Assembly: GCF_032854445.1 (NCBI RefSeq)
Contig: NC_088300.1
Span: forward strand, 79,397,084 to 79,461,083
Source: Liolophura sinensis
Lineage: Eukaryota; Mollusca; Polyplacophora; Chitonida; Chitonidae
Length of the DNA stretch: 64,000 bases
Direction of reading: 5' to 3'
Position numbers and translations under genes: made by a program. A model generated the notes under the pieces. The model made no database searches. It was not told where the DNA came from and saw only the letters and a program-made list of their open reading frames with translations. Shown one piece after another: positions 47,470 to 59,639 of the stretch (positions within the stretch are counted from its first letter, which is position 1; each line of letters begins with the position of its first letter).

Positions 47470-48545
47470 CGTGTCAAGAGGTTTGTCATACAGGTGACTG
47501 GTGTAGGGCGTTCGTGGCTTACTCAGTGCCACGTCTGGAAGTTTGTCATAGAGGTGACTGGTGAAGGGCCTTCGTCGTTTGCTCGGCGCCACGTCAGGAA
47601 GTTTGTCACACAGGTGACTGGTAAAGAACGTTCGTGGTTTGCACAGCGCCTCGTCAGGAGGTTTGTCATACAGGTGACTGGAAAAGAACGTTCGTGGTTC
47701 GGCGCCGCGTCAGGAGGTTTGTTATACAGGTGACATATGTAGGGCGTTCGCGGTTTGCTCAGAGCCACGTCTGGAAGTTTGTCATACAGGTGACTGGTGT
47801 AGGGCGTTCGTGGCTTACTCAGTGCCACGTCTGGAAGTTTGTCATAGAGGTGACTGGTGAAGGGCGTTCGTGGCTTACTCAGCGCCACGTCAGGAAGTTT
47901 GTCATACAGGTGACTGGTGTAGGGCGTTCGTGGCTAACTCAGCGCCACGTCAGGAAGTTTGTCATAGAGGTGACTGGTGTAGGGCGTTCGTGGCTTACTC
48001 AGTGCCACGTCAGGAAGTTTGTCATAGAGGTGACTGGTGTAGGGCGTTCGTGGCTTACTCAGTGCCACGTCAGGAAGTTTGTCATAGAGGTGACTGGTGT
48101 AGGGCGTTCGTGGCTTACTCAGTGCCACGTCAGGAAGTTTGTCATAGAGGTGACTGGTGTAGGGCGTTCGTGGCTTACTCAGTGCCACGTCAGGAAGTTT
48201 GTCATAGAGGTGACTGGTGTAGGGCGTTCTTGGCTTACTCAGTGCCACGTCAGGAAGTTTGTCATAGAGGTGACTGGTGTAGGGCGTTCTTGGCTTACTC
48301 AGTGCCACGTCAGGAAGTTTGTCATAGAGGTGACTGGTGTAGGGCGTTCTTGGCTTACTCAGTGCTACGTCAGGAAGTTTGTCATAGAGGTGACTGGTGA
48401 AGGGTCATCGTGGTTTGCTCAGTGCCACGTCAAGAGTTTTCTCATACAGGTGACCGGTAAAGATCGTTTGTGGCTTACTCAGCGCCACTTCAGGGGGTAT
48501 GTCATAGAGGTGACTGGTGAAGGGCATTCGTGGTTTACTCAAGGC
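47470..48545. repeat. 60-bp minisatellite, 18 copies
   Basis: Exactly 60-base unit GTGCCACGTCAGGAAGTTTG, TCATAGAGGTGACTGGTGTA, GGGCGTTCGTGGCTTACTCA. Central copies (47880-48360) are almost identical; edge copies are diverged. A 307-residue plus frame and minus frames with a 20-residue period are by-products. It starts about 215 bases past the poly(A) signal of the secreted-protein gene. Confidence 0.97.
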
Positions 48546-48571
48546 AACACCAGTTAAATAAATAAACGAAC

Positions 48572-48712
48572 AAGAGCAGCGCTAGGTAAAAGATCAGTAG
48601 AAATCCGTCCTGCCACAAGAAGGCACATCACATGCACACTAAGGATTCCTTCGTCGTAATATGACTGAAAACTTGCTAAATACGACGTTAAACCCCAAGA
48701 ACGTACTTACTC
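48572..48712 (+). mobile_element. Type 2 SINE 3' half
   Basis: GCGCTAGGTAAAAGATCAGT, AAGGATTCCTTCGTCGTAAT and TACGACGTTAAACCCCAAGA match other type 2 copies; the 5' half is missing. Confidence 0.8.
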
Positions 48713-48834
48713 GCTCCCGTAAAAATGTGCACTAAAGGATAAGGCGTCATCAACCTGACTGACCCAAACAGATCGACAGATCGACCCACACAGATCGACT
48801 GACGGACCCACACAAACCACATTACAGAGCAGGA

Positions 48835-50035
48835 CAAGTAAACCTCCACCAGGCACTGTGGTTTGGTACAGGTGGAGATATACATTTCGGTGTCTCCGTC
48901 CACATTACAAAATAGAACAATTAACCCCCCATAAGGCAGTGTGGTTTGGTACAGGTGGATATATACATTTCGGTGTCTCCGTCCACATTACAAAATAGAA
49001 CAATTAAACCCCCATAAGGCAGTGTGGTTTGGTGCAGGTGGATATATACATTTCGGTGTCTCCGTCCACATTACAAAATCGAACAATTAAACCCCCATAA
49101 GGCACTGTGGTTTGGTGCAGGTGGATATATACATTTCGGTGTTTCCGTCCACATTACAAAATAGAACAATTAAACCTCCACAAGGCACTGTGGTTTGGTG
49201 CAGGTGGATATATACATTTCGGTGTCTCCGTCCACATTGCGGAGTAGGACAAATAAAGCCACACCAGGCATTGTGGTTTGCAGCAGGTGCATATATACAT
49301 TCTGGTATGTCCGTCCACATTGCTGTGTGGAACAAGTAAACCTCCACAAGGCACTGTGGTTTGGTGCAGGTGGATATATATATTCTGGTGTCTCCGTCCA
49401 TACTGCTGAGTAAGACAAGTAAACATCCACAAGGCACTGTGGTTTGGTACAGGTGGATATATATATTCTGGTGTCTCCGTCCATACTGCTGAGTAAGACA
49501 AGTAAACATCCATCAGGCACTGTGGTTTGGTGCAGGTGGATATATACATTCTGGTGTCTCCGTCCATACTGCTGAGTAAGACAAGTAAACATCCATCAGG
49601 CACTGTGGTTTGGTACAGATGGATATATACATTCTGGTGTCTCCGTCCATACTGCTGAGTAAGACAAGTAAACATCCATCAGGCACTGTGGTTTGGTACA
49701 GATGGATATATACATTCTGGTGTCTCCGTCCATACTGCTGAGTAAGACAAGTAAACATCCATCAGGCACTGTGGTTTGGTACAGATGGATATATACATTC
49801 TGGTGTCTCCGTCCATACTGCTGAGTAAGACAAGTAAACATCCATCAGGCACTGTGGTTTGGTACAGATGGATATATACATTCTGGTGTCTCCGGTCTCC
49901 AGGCCCCAATCTTTGGTGCGTGTATATACATACATTCTGGTGTCTCCGTCCATATTACGGAGTACAGGTAAACTTTTACCAGAGACTGTGGTTTGGTGCT
50001 AGTTGATGTATATATTCTGTCCATATCGCAAAGAA
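48835..50035. repeat. 83-bp minisatellite, about 14 copies
   Basis: Unit GGCACTGTGGTTTGGTACAG, ATGGATATATACATTCTGGT, GTCTCCGTCCATACTGCTGA, GTAAGACAAGTAAACATCCA, TCA. There are two subfamilies: a left block (TTTCGGTGTC; ACAAAATAGAACAATTAA) and a right block (CATACTGCTGAGTAAGACAA). The last copies are disrupted by a short insertion at about 49893-49930. Confidence 0.95.
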
Positions 50036-50359
50036 GAGTACAAGAATATAGAAAAAGAACAACAGTTGCTGTGGGGCACATAGCTTTAAATGAAGGCTTG
50101 TATTAAATGAAGCATCCTTGGCACACCAAAACTTTTCGAGTTGCGGACAAGGGGAGACTATCCGCGAATACTATGGTCGTGAAGTTAGATGCCAGTTCGC
50201 GGTTGCTAGTTGGGTATTCAATAGTATTTCAGATGCCACTTGCCTCTTCAATATTCAGATTAAAACACCCATATCAGGCTAATTTACACTTTCACTACCA
50301 AACTTTGTACGTTTGCACACATACAGCGCGCACATTCATTACATTAGAATTGAATTTAG

Positions 50360-50373
50360 CCACCAGGGGGCGA
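50360..50373 (+). promoter_or_regulatory. CTCF-core-like motif
   Basis: CCACCAGGGGGCGA agrees with the vertebrate/insect CTCF core CCASYAGRKGGCRS at all but the last position. A weaker relative (CCGCCAGGGGTGGT) lies at 50427. Motif match only; occupancy is unknown. Confidence 0.25.
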
Positions 50374-50479
50374 ATTTGTACACACAAACACCGCCCACAC
50401 TTTTGTGAGATTAGTTTTAGATTTGGCCGCCAGGGGTGGTGATATTCTTTTAAATAAGCCTGATATAGCTGTGGTTATG

Positions 50480-50795
50480 TGAATATCGAACTGGCAACTG
50501 GCATCTAAGTTACATCTGAATATCGAACTGGCATCTAAGTTACTTCCGAATATCGAACTGGCAACTGGCATCTAAGTTACTTCTGAATATCGAACTGGCA
50601 ACTGGCATCTAAGTTACATCTGAATATCGAACTGGCAACTGGCATCTAAGTTACTTCCGAATTTCGAACTGGCAACTGGCATCTAAGTTACTTCCTAATT
50701 TCGAACTGGCAACTGGCATCTAAGTTACTTCTTAATATCGAACTGGCAACTGGCATCTAAGCTACTTCTGAATATCGAACTGGAATATCGATCTA
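50480..50795. repeat. 37-bp minisatellite, about eight copies
   Basis: Unit TATCGAACTGGCAACTGGCA, TCTAAGTTACTTCTGAA; one copy is shortened by 9 bases. Confidence 0.93.
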
Positions 50796-50799
50796 TCTT

Positions 50800-53190
50800 C
50801 ATGTGTAAACTTAGTGGTATAAAGATCGCTCCGCGAGCCCTCTAGTATAAAGGTCTATGTGCCCGTTTGTTCCCAGGAAGGAACAGACACTGGCAACGGG
50901 GCTGTGTTACTTTATTTGTTTGAAATCTCTGATGAATTTTCAACTCTTTGATGAGAGGACATTTTCACATCGAATAATACTTTAGAAAACAGATGAAGGA
51001 TATTGATATTCTGAATTGTTTCGATCATTCCTGCCAAGAAAACACCCTCCCATTCACAATGGTAATGTAAGTCAGCATTGGTCTATCGTCTGATCTTTTG
51101 CAAGAAAATGGTTCGTATATTTACATTGTTGTTTGTTGTTCGGTCTGTAGAGTGTGTCAGCTGTAGACAGCAATCGCAGCTTTATGTCGACTTTGACATT
51201 AGTACATAATCTTTAGTATTTAGTGTTCTACCTTCACTTCCGGTACTTCATATGGAATTCGGATCAGGACACGCGTTGCTTGCTCTCTGTCTGCCTGGTA
51301 TATTGGTAAAACGACAACTGAAACCGCCGAAGTTGAAGGAACTAACAATGTAGAAACAAACTGCATGTGATGGCCAAAGCAGCTTCATAGAGTTCCTGTA
51401 TCTAAGTATCAAGTCCGATGTCCGTACACCACTCTGCCGTGCGGAGCACATTCGATGACATTCTAAAAGATCTTGAATACGACGGCGCATAACATGTTAA
51501 TGAACAATCATCTTCACAAAATCCACATCTTTACAGTCATCAAACCATGTGTAGACGACTTTCTCGAGACACTTAATCCCTATATATACGAAGCAGTGAA
51601 GGAAACGTATTTCAGTGAAATTGATGGATACTATATTGAATCCCTAGATGCCACATCTTATTTGTACTGGGCTTTCTCTCCCACCGATTGCATGACAAGA
51701 GAGATCAATTAGTTTCAAGATTATTAACTATTCATCCATAGATGTCAATATACCAGGAATCCCTGCATGTGGTGTTCGTAACTCGTCTATATAGTTGCAC
51801 ATGCTAGAGCGTTTACTAATATCGACGATTTCAGCCTTACCATAAAACATTGCCGCTTAAACTTCTGGCTCGGCTTAACTATAAGGCGCCTCCTTCCAAA
51901 ATTTCTTAAGTTGCGACAAACATATCGGGAATAGTTTACAGCCTATAATCATAGCGTAGAAGAGATATAGAGCTGTGGTCTGTAAGCATCTAATGCGGAT
52001 TTCCACTTAACCAGGGGCCATATTGGGCGGTTCTTTTTTTTGCTCTTATACTCATACAATTTTTGTTGACTTATACATCGATGAACCCAAAATACATTTC
52101 CGCCACAATACAGAGAGGGCCATTGCCTGGTGAGGCTGTCTCGTCAAGCAATCACAAAGAAATTATTCCACATTCCAAGTTCAGAATATCAGTTTCTACT
52201 GAATTTAAACGTTATTGTGTATCTAAGAATCTAAATTGACTTGACCCCTCTATCCACTTTGTAAGCCGTGAAACTCATCTCTACACATCTGCCCGCGAAA
52301 CGTCAAACACACTCGGTCTTCCTTCCTCAGTCTGCCGCCACTACATGCTCTTCACGTCACTGCTTCCATACCTGGCTTCTTTCGTTATAACACAACAATT
52401 ATGCGTACCCCTTCCAGGTATCAGTGCACTCCTCTAATTTTACCTCATCTGCATTCATTTATCACTCAGCTTTTAACAGCTATGTATTTCAACTACCTGC
52501 ACAAGACTGCAGTCTTTCAAACTCCATCAGCTGATCTGACAGGCAACCGTCGTGACGTCACGGGATTACGAGAGAGAATTGTTGAGTTTCATTTTTTTGT
52601 GCCTTTCTTTGATAAAACTGCACTCTCGTGCCTTTGTGTACTTTGTCGTTTGGACAAAATAAACGCACCGATATCGCAAATGTGAAAGGTCGTCGCAATG
52701 ATTATGTAAAGTTACCTCCCCTTCTTAGCTCTGCGCGTAGAAGATAGAGATGCTGATTCGGCAATAGTTCAGAGCTGCAGATGCAGTTTGAAGGTTTGTT
52801 GTTTTGTTATTTTCTTAGTGTTTCCAGTTTTCTAGCTCTGAACACCATTGTAGTATTTGAAATGAACTGTTCATGGTGCGAGCCATGATCGGATTTCATT
52901 GACAAAGCGTAGAGAGTCTTGTTCGCTGTTGTAAAGGTGTTGCTGACGGCAGAAAATCTTGTAAGATGCCATGAATGCGCAGGTCCAAATAACTGTAAAT
53001 ATTACATGTAGCTGACCAAGTTATAGTATGTAACCACTAGTAACCAGGAAATATTTGTTACATTTATAGCTGGCCTGGTTCTGCTGTGTTTTCTTTTTTG
53101 TGAATGTGTAAACATGCGCTCGTTGCTGTGACTGTGCAGGGAATCTGAGCGATGACAATAGTCTACACACTGCATTTTATCCTTTATCAT
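50800..53190. other. Stretch with one weak open frame
   Basis: Unique sequence. A plus frame at 51494-51712 (from the first ATG, about 72 residues, acidic and aromatic: VKETYFSEIDGYYIESLDA) has protein-like composition but no motif, promoter or splice support. A minus frame faces it at 51248-51490. Nothing else was recognised. Confidence 0.35.
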
Positions 53191-53198
53191 AGGGTAAT

Positions 53199-53527
53199 AA
53201 TACAGGATAGCACAGTTGGTTGAGTGTCCGCTCCGGGAGCGGTAGATTCAGGATCAATCCTGGTTCGAATCACACCTAAGACTTTAAAAGAGGAAGTTAT
53301 AACTTCCTTGCTTGGCGTTCAACTGACCCTTATCAGTATAATAGCTCGGGCGGGGCGGCTTACTTGCCTTCGGTAAGTCGTCTGAGTGAAAAAGCAACAG
53401 ATAAATGAGCGGTGGAAATCCGTCCTGTGACAAGGAGGCACATTACATGCACTCAAAGGATTACTTCGTCGTCATATGACTGAAAAATTGTTGAGTACGA
53501 CGTTAAACCCCAAGCACTCACTCACTC
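53199..53527 (+). mobile_element. tRNA-derived SINE (type 2), full length
   Basis: Head with A box (GATAGCACAGTTGGTTGAGT) and B box (CCTGGTTCGAATCAC), body with TATCAGTATAATAGCTCGGG, and tail TACGACGTTAAACCCCAAGC ending in (ACTC)n. A probable short target duplication GGTAATA lies at both ends (53193 and 53532). Best reference copy of this family in the window. Confidence 0.9.
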
Positions 53528-53534
53528 ATATGGT

Positions 53535-54610
53535 AATAGTGAATTAAACTTTTTTTTTAATTTGCTGACTTAATAGCTTTTGCTGGTTATACTAGTTCTG
53601 CTGTAAGCGTGGAACTAGTTGCACATAGTTTATGTAATATTACTTAGTACACTGTAAAAATATGTTACACTGTAAAAATATGTGTGACTGTGAGATGCCA
53701 CTCATGACGTCATTTTTGTTCTGTAATATAATACAATTCTGTTACAGAATAATAGCTGTAACCAGCATTATTCTGCATGCCTTTGAGGTTATGGTCAGAG
53801 TGCATGACGAGCAGTGATGTCATTTTGCTAGTATTTGATGATTATTTCAAATTAAGCGCCAAATATTCAATTAAATGGATGGCATATTGATGAATTTATG
53901 CTTGACATGTATACTGTACATGGTCGTTTTTCTGAGCTAGCTAAATGTATACCCAATAGGATTTAGCTGTGAAGCAGATGTGTGTGTAGTGTTGGTGAGA
54001 CACTGGTGTAGTATAGCATTTGGATAGTGCAGGTAGTTAAACTGTTGTGGACCCATGGATATTTCAGTAAGGACCACTGTATCTTAGTGAACCCTGTTCG
54101 CTTAGAAAGTTTGGAAGTTATGGGTCATCATGTTGGTCCATGTATATAGTGTTTTTCTTTATTACCTTATGTAGGTTGCAGTTAGTCCTAACGGATATTG
54201 AGGGGTTCTCATTATTGACCCAGTGTCATAAGGGTTTCATTTCATTAATGTTTCGCAACAGTGTAGCTACAAATATTTTCTTTTGTTTGTAAATTTCGTG
54301 AAGTCTTTAACTGATACAAATGTGGTTTTGGAGTTTATAGTTATTTCATTAAAAGCTGATATTGGGAGCCCTAAAGTGCAGGGACAGCGATATTTTGAGA
54401 TGTGACATCAGTAATACATCATGGCTGTAAGTTAATAAGGTTGTAACTGAATTAAGTTTCTGATAATCCTTGTTTCTGGCTCAACAGGTATATCAAAATA
54501 CTGCGCAATAATATTTGTGGAAATTTATTTTTTCGGGTAACCTTTATGTTGTACTCGGGTGATTGACTTAGTGTGATCAATTGCTTTCAATAATTCCCGA
54601 TAAAGGTGGG
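53535..54610. other. Stretch with no recognised feature
   Basis: AT-rich. A short direct duplication ACACTGTAAAAATATGT occurs at about 53650-53682. No gene, SINE or long array was recognised. Confidence 0.4.
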
Positions 54611-54617
54611 TTAGCTT

Positions 54618-54763
54618 AGAGTGCATGCAATGTGCTTCCTTGCAAGACAGATTTCCACCTCTCTTTTATCTAGTTCTGCTTTACTGAGACACCGAAGGCA
54701 AGTAAGCCGCCCTGGATCTACCTCCCGAAGCGGGCTCTCTACCAACTGTGCTATCGGGGCCAG
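54618..54763 (-). mobile_element. Type 2 SINE 5' half, reverse strand
   Basis: Minus strand reads a head GGCCCCGATAGCACAGTTGG and the body to GCACATTGCATGCACTC. A central segment of about 90 bases (CAGTATAAT region) is missing compared with 53199-53527. Confidence 0.8.
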
Positions 54764-54769
54764 TACACA

Positions 54770-55620
54770 AAACTAATGAAATTGTTCTGTCATTATACCC
54801 CCTGGTCACTTTTCACTGTTTTACTGTCACTGAATAAACTTGGCCATGTACAGCAGCCATGATGATGTCTTCATTATTTCGTGACATTTCCTCCACCAAC
54901 GGACGTAACCGGTTACACAGAGAAAGTCGTGTGTAAAACAGGTCACCTCGCAAAAATAACAGATAAAATGATACAACCTATCTTTAAATACCGGTATATA
55001 TATATTTTAAGGGGTTGTTATGCTGGTTTTATTAAATAAGAGTCCATCATCTATTTGCAGCTGCTTCTTTCTTCTGGGGTTACGTCAAAAGTTTGACCAG
55101 TCATTTAGTCTTAGGAATAAATGTAACCTATTCTTAGGAACTCCTAAGAATAAATGACTTGAAATTCACTTCAGCCATGTTTCTGAAGTTTTGGAAATAC
55201 AGTTCCTCGATTTCAGTCCATTTCTTATTTATAACGTAAAGCCCATGTGGGGTGTTCGCGGAGACTGCCACAGAGACTGAATGAACATGAGCTCATTACA
55301 ATATGACGGCTGCAATATGTCAGTTAGCAGCCCAGTTCTAGGCTAGTCTGATTTGGCTGACAAGAAAACCTACTAGGTTACATTTTACCGGCGGCTGTGT
55401 GCAAAGTATAGTCTTATACAGGGAACCAAACGGAAAGCTTGTTGGAAGCTTTATCGAGATGTTGATAGTTTACTGGCCTTTTAGTAAAGTAAAGATGTTA
55501 TTACGAGGAACTATGTACCGCAAACATTGCCATGAAGCTTCCATTCCGAGACCAAACCGTCATTAACAGCACCACTAACATAGGGGTTGTTGGGTGAAAT
55601 GGGGAAGGGGGTGGTCGCCC
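54770..55620. other. Stretch with no recognised feature
   Basis: Unique sequence; a small inverted TTCTTAGGAACTCCTAAGAA palindrome lies at 55131-55150. Confidence 0.5.
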
Positions 55621-55629
55621 TTCGTATGA

Positions 55630-56185
55630 CGGAATTGCTTGAATGATGGCGAGTGTCTTCACATCACACACAGTAATGTATGTTCAGACAAAAGCTTCAA
55701 TATTGCTTGAATGATGTGCTAGTGTCTTCAAATCACACACTGCAACGGTGTTGAGACAAAAGCTTCAATATTGCTTGAATGATGTGCTTGTGTCTTCACA
55801 TCACACACTGTAATGTGTGTTGAGACAAAAGCTTCAATATTGCTTGAATGATGTGCTAGTGTCTTCACATCACACACTGTAATGTGTGTTGAGACAAAAG
55901 CTCCAATATTGCTTGAATGATGTGCTAGTGTCTTCACATCACACACTGTAATGTGTGTTGAGACAAAAGCTCCAATATTGCTTGAATGATGTGCTAGTGT
56001 CTTCACATCACACACTGTAATGTTTGTTCAGACAAAAGCTTCAGTATTGCTAGAATCATGGTGCTAGTGTCTTCACATCACACACTGTAATGTGTGTTGA
56101 GACAAAAGCTTCATTATTGCTTGAATGATGTGTTAGTGTCTTCACATCACACATTGTAATGTGTGTTCAGACAAAAGCTTCAAAA
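55630..56185. repeat. 69-bp minisatellite, eight copies
   Basis: Unit CTTGAATGATGTGCTAGTGT, CTTCACATCACACACTGTAA, TGTGTGTTGAGACAAAAGCT, TCAATATTG. The duplicated segment at 59650-59690 has only one unit-like piece (GTTCTGACAAAAGCTTAACA). Confidence 0.95.
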
Positions 56186-56739
56186 CTCCTGTAATTTATA
56201 CATATCCAATCAAAAACTTTTATTTATATAATCGGGGTTTCTATCACGTGTCAATTGTGACTATATTTTAGATATTGTTCAGCGTTGACACTGCTTAAGT
56301 TCACCTACACACTTAACAGAGTGCCGATATCGAGTAGACAATTGGTGGTTGAAAAGATCTTATTGTTTACTTGATCAATTTCCAGTGTTTTGCACCATGT
56401 ATTTAGGCTGTAGACTATGAGAAAAAAGTGCTTTTTAAAATTTAGCTTAACCTGCTATATGTGAATAACTATTTATTCTGGGTGAGAGATCAGAACACAT
56501 ATATTTGTGGTTTGTGTGCTGTGTTCTATGGTAAACCGCCCTCAACGACTGGACCCTCGATTCCGTGTTGTATGTCTGTGCAAATATTTTAAGGAAGCTG
56601 TTGGTTGACGAAATCGGATTCTTACAAAATGAAACCTTTGACAAATACTTGTTCTTTCAAATCCCAAGCACACACTTCTATATATAGATTTACCAAAGTA
56701 CAAATCTGTATTCTGTATTCCGTATTTGTGAGGATTATC

Positions 56740-56835
56740 ACCTCTGTGTTTGGATTAACCTCTGGTGTTTGGATTAACCTCTGGTGTTTGGATTAACCTC
56801 TGGTGTTTGGATTAACCTCTGGTGTTTGTACAGTA
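56740..56835. repeat. 19-bp minisatellite, about five copies
   Basis: TCTGGTGTTTGGATTAACC repeated. Single in the sister segment (60701-60719) and in the third partial copy (62431-62449). Confidence 0.95.
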
Positions 56836-57537
56836 TAATCCAATTCCTGAGCATGAGAAAACAACAACAGATCTTTCCCACGAGTAGTGCGAAAGTTCAC
56901 AGAATATATGTCTTTCAAAAGTAAATTTACAGCCATTACGATCACCTATGTAACTTTCAAATCAGTACTTTGTTTGGCTTGAAATTAGACCAAGTGGTAT
57001 AGTATGTTTTTCAGCATGTATTTTGAATTTTGTGCAACTAAATGCTAAACAGAATGTCTCAACTCTAAAATATCCTCTACGCCCAGAATTTGCTGTAAAA
57101 AACCCCTAGATACTTGGCAGACTTTTGTCAGACAAGATGATCGAAATGACTGTTGAACTGCACTTGTCTGACCTAACTCGACCATTGACATATAATCTTT
57201 AACAGTCGGAGGATATTGGGCCAGACTATAAACAACAGGTTTGTTCATCAAGTTCATGTTTGATAGGACACATTTCGATAGTCTACCGCTCTGCACCTTT
57301 AAATTAAGCCTGGCAAACTTGCAATGAAATGTTTGTGTGGAGTAACATCTAATTCGACAGACATGAGGTAGGGAGCAAACAAACACAAAGCCGTCGTATA
57401 TGCTCTGTCTGTAAGAAATGTAGGCCTAACTTCTCCTAAGCGTTTCAGGTAATAAACGTATACAACCGGCCAAAAACTCAATACCAGCAATTTTGCCTAT
57501 AGACTGGACTTATATGTGCTAACTCTCGCCTGTATAT

Positions 57538-57744
57538 CACCTGTATTTATTTATTTAGTTAATTATTGGTGTTTTACGCCGTACTCAAGAAAATTTCACT
57601 TATACGACGGCGGCCAGCATTATGGTGGGTGGAAACCGGCACAGCCCGGGGGAATCCCACGGCCATCCGCAGGACCGCATTGGTGAGAGACTCCTGCGTC
57701 ATTACGCTGCGCTAGCGCGCTAACCAACTGAGCCACGGAGGCCC
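57538..57744 (-). mobile_element. SINE (type 1) with tRNA head and 13-bp target duplication
   Basis: Reverse-strand copy with (TTTA)n tail, core and complete tRNA-like head (minus strand GGGCCTCCGTGGCTCAGTTG). An internal deletion of about 75 bases lies between CCGCAG and GACCGCATT. It is flanked by CTCGCCTGTATAT at 57525-57537 and 57745-57757. The sister duplicated segment has the empty site (GCATCGCCTGTATGG, 61427). Confidence 0.93.
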
Positions 57745-58300
57745 CTCGCCTGTATATAATGTCCGATGCTTTCATTAATTGCAATTTAGATACTTAATCT
57801 TGATATATATGGTTTTCAGGTAGATTTAGTATTGGTGTTTGAGAGTTTTATTTTCCAAGAAGCACAGATATAGTTTTACTGTCAGAATTCAACGATTTTT
57901 TTTAATTCGAAAAGTATTAAAAGTTCAATTTATAATAAATGCTGTATATATTCGTATTAATTCAGCCCGTTCCATGCGAGCTCCAAAGGGTTTATCCTCC
58001 TAATTGACTCTGTCTGAAAATTGGTCCTGACTTATACCGAGTTTACCATACTAATTTACTGTCTGACAATTTTTCCAAACTTATACCCATTGCCAAATTT
58101 GAATCAGTACATAATTGGCGGAGATAATGACCGATTTTCCAAGTCTGACGGGGAGATAATGGCGAATTATCCACCACCTGGTGAGGATATGACACATGAT
58201 CGTTGTGAAAACAACGAGTTGGTGAGACACCACTAGATAAGACCTAGTGTCATGTATATAGTGACCACCAGTGAGTACAGATACACGCTGGCGAGACACA

Positions 58301-59639
58301 GATTCTATCCACGTTAACTACGATCACATTTTCCAGCATGCATACTTTGTGCTGAATGACCTGACAATGGTCCATTAAACGACAACAGATCTTTACTCCC
58401 GGGATCTGCGAAAATAAAAGATTTATTTATTGATTTATTTGTTTGTTGTTAAACGCCGAGCTCCAGACTTTTCCCCTTATACTGTGGCGGCAAGTTTAAG
58501 TTGGGCGAAGGAAATCGGCGTCTATGAGACAAACTATCGACCTTTCTATGTATAGTTAGGTAGAGAGTACAAAGAACTGTCCGACTGAGCAGTGTGTCTA
58601 TATGCAAGGCGCGTACACAGACTAGACGATTTCGTCGTGAAGTAACTCAAACAATGCTGAAAAGCGCTGTTACACACACATGGAAAAATCTAATAAAAAA
58701 CCTAAACCTAACCTACAGTCAGATGAACAGTCATCTGACTGTCCTGTCAGCCAGCCATATATGTAACATACCCTACACTGCATACTATATGTAGAATTAA
58801 TGATATATCACTAAAAAACTGCATCATCGTATCCGAAGTTCGGCGTAAAAAGCTTGCTGAATTCTAGCCTAATATTGGGAAATGAGCCGAAATTTGACAG
58901 ACAATATGCTCTGTTTTTCTCTCGAACTTCAGATATATTGCCAATTTAGTAGAGTTGTAGTAAAACAAATCATTGTGTGCATGAAAATACAGAAGATGGA
59001 ACATTGTAATTTATCTGCCATTTGCGAGACTAACCCGTCATTAATAGGATGATAATAGAAATTGGGGGCGTGGGTGGGATAAGGTGTGGGTGCATAGGGG
59101 GTGGGGGGAGGGTGGGGGGAGAGTGCGGGGTTGACCGTCTGAGGAGCCGTGCCGGAAACAATGTCATTGTACACCTATGTAAAGCTAAGAATTAATTATA
59201 ATCATTTCCATTTATATCATAATCAATTAGGATGCTTATTGTAACACATACTAAGGATACTAATTACCGAAAGACGACAGGTTATGTTTTTCACAGATTT
59301 CTGTTTTCTTGCGTCTGAAGGGGCCTCGTTTGGAATTATGCCTCGTTGTTTTAGTCATATCCCAGTGAGCATCAATGACGTCATACTTAGCTCATTATTC
59401 GCTCATTAGAACGCTATTCCCTAGCGCTAGTTGTCTGGGGAAGACAACCCAGTCAGCCACAGACAAGCTGTCAGTTTTAATGACTTCGGTCTGACCTGAT
59501 ATGGAATTGAACTCGTTTCATTGGGACTATTACTGAGGTTTAGATATTTCCACAAATGTCCGCAATAGCAACAGAGGTAGTTTATAATTTGATGCAGTCT
59601 GCATCTTATGATTCTTGATAGGTGTGCTAATTGCTATAC
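58301..59639. other. Spacer between duplicated segments
   Basis: Contains a degenerate type 1 SINE-like piece at about 58427-58530 (minus; TTTATTTATTGATTTATTTG and AAACGCCGAGCTCCAGACTT) and a strongly G-rich tract at 59065-59135 (GGGGGGTGGGGGGAGGGTGG). No gene was recognised. Confidence 0.5.

Larger units (their letters stand above)
55620..58300 (+). repeat. Old tandem segmental duplication, copy 1
   Basis: Collinear, diverged match to 59640-62040. Anchors include CAAATACTTGTTCTTTCAAA / CACATACTTGTTCTTTCAAA (56641/60605), TGTGAGGATTATCACC (56727/60685), AGATACTTGGCAGACTTTTG (57108/60991), CCAGACTATAAACAACA (57221/61074) and CCAAAAACTC (57471/61362). The offset falls from about 3960 to 3760 along its length because of indels and a SINE. 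Confidence 0.8.

Noticed and set aside
47634-48557. 307-residue repeat protein with a 20-residue period
   Set aside because: It follows the 60-bp array exactly, with comparable frames on the other strand and no promoter or splice sites.
48688-49953. Overlapping minus-strand frames of 71-173 residues in the 83-bp array
   Set aside because: 83 is not divisible by three, so the frames rotate with each unit and the repeated peptides are artefacts of the array.
53199-53275. tRNA-like A and B boxes as a functional tRNA
   Set aside because: They are continuous with a SINE body and (ACTC)n tail, and the same body recurs elsewhere.
57675-57744. Minus-strand tRNA-like sequence as a true tRNA gene
   Set aside because: It is the head of a SINE with tail and target duplication, and the cloverleaf pairing is not maintained.
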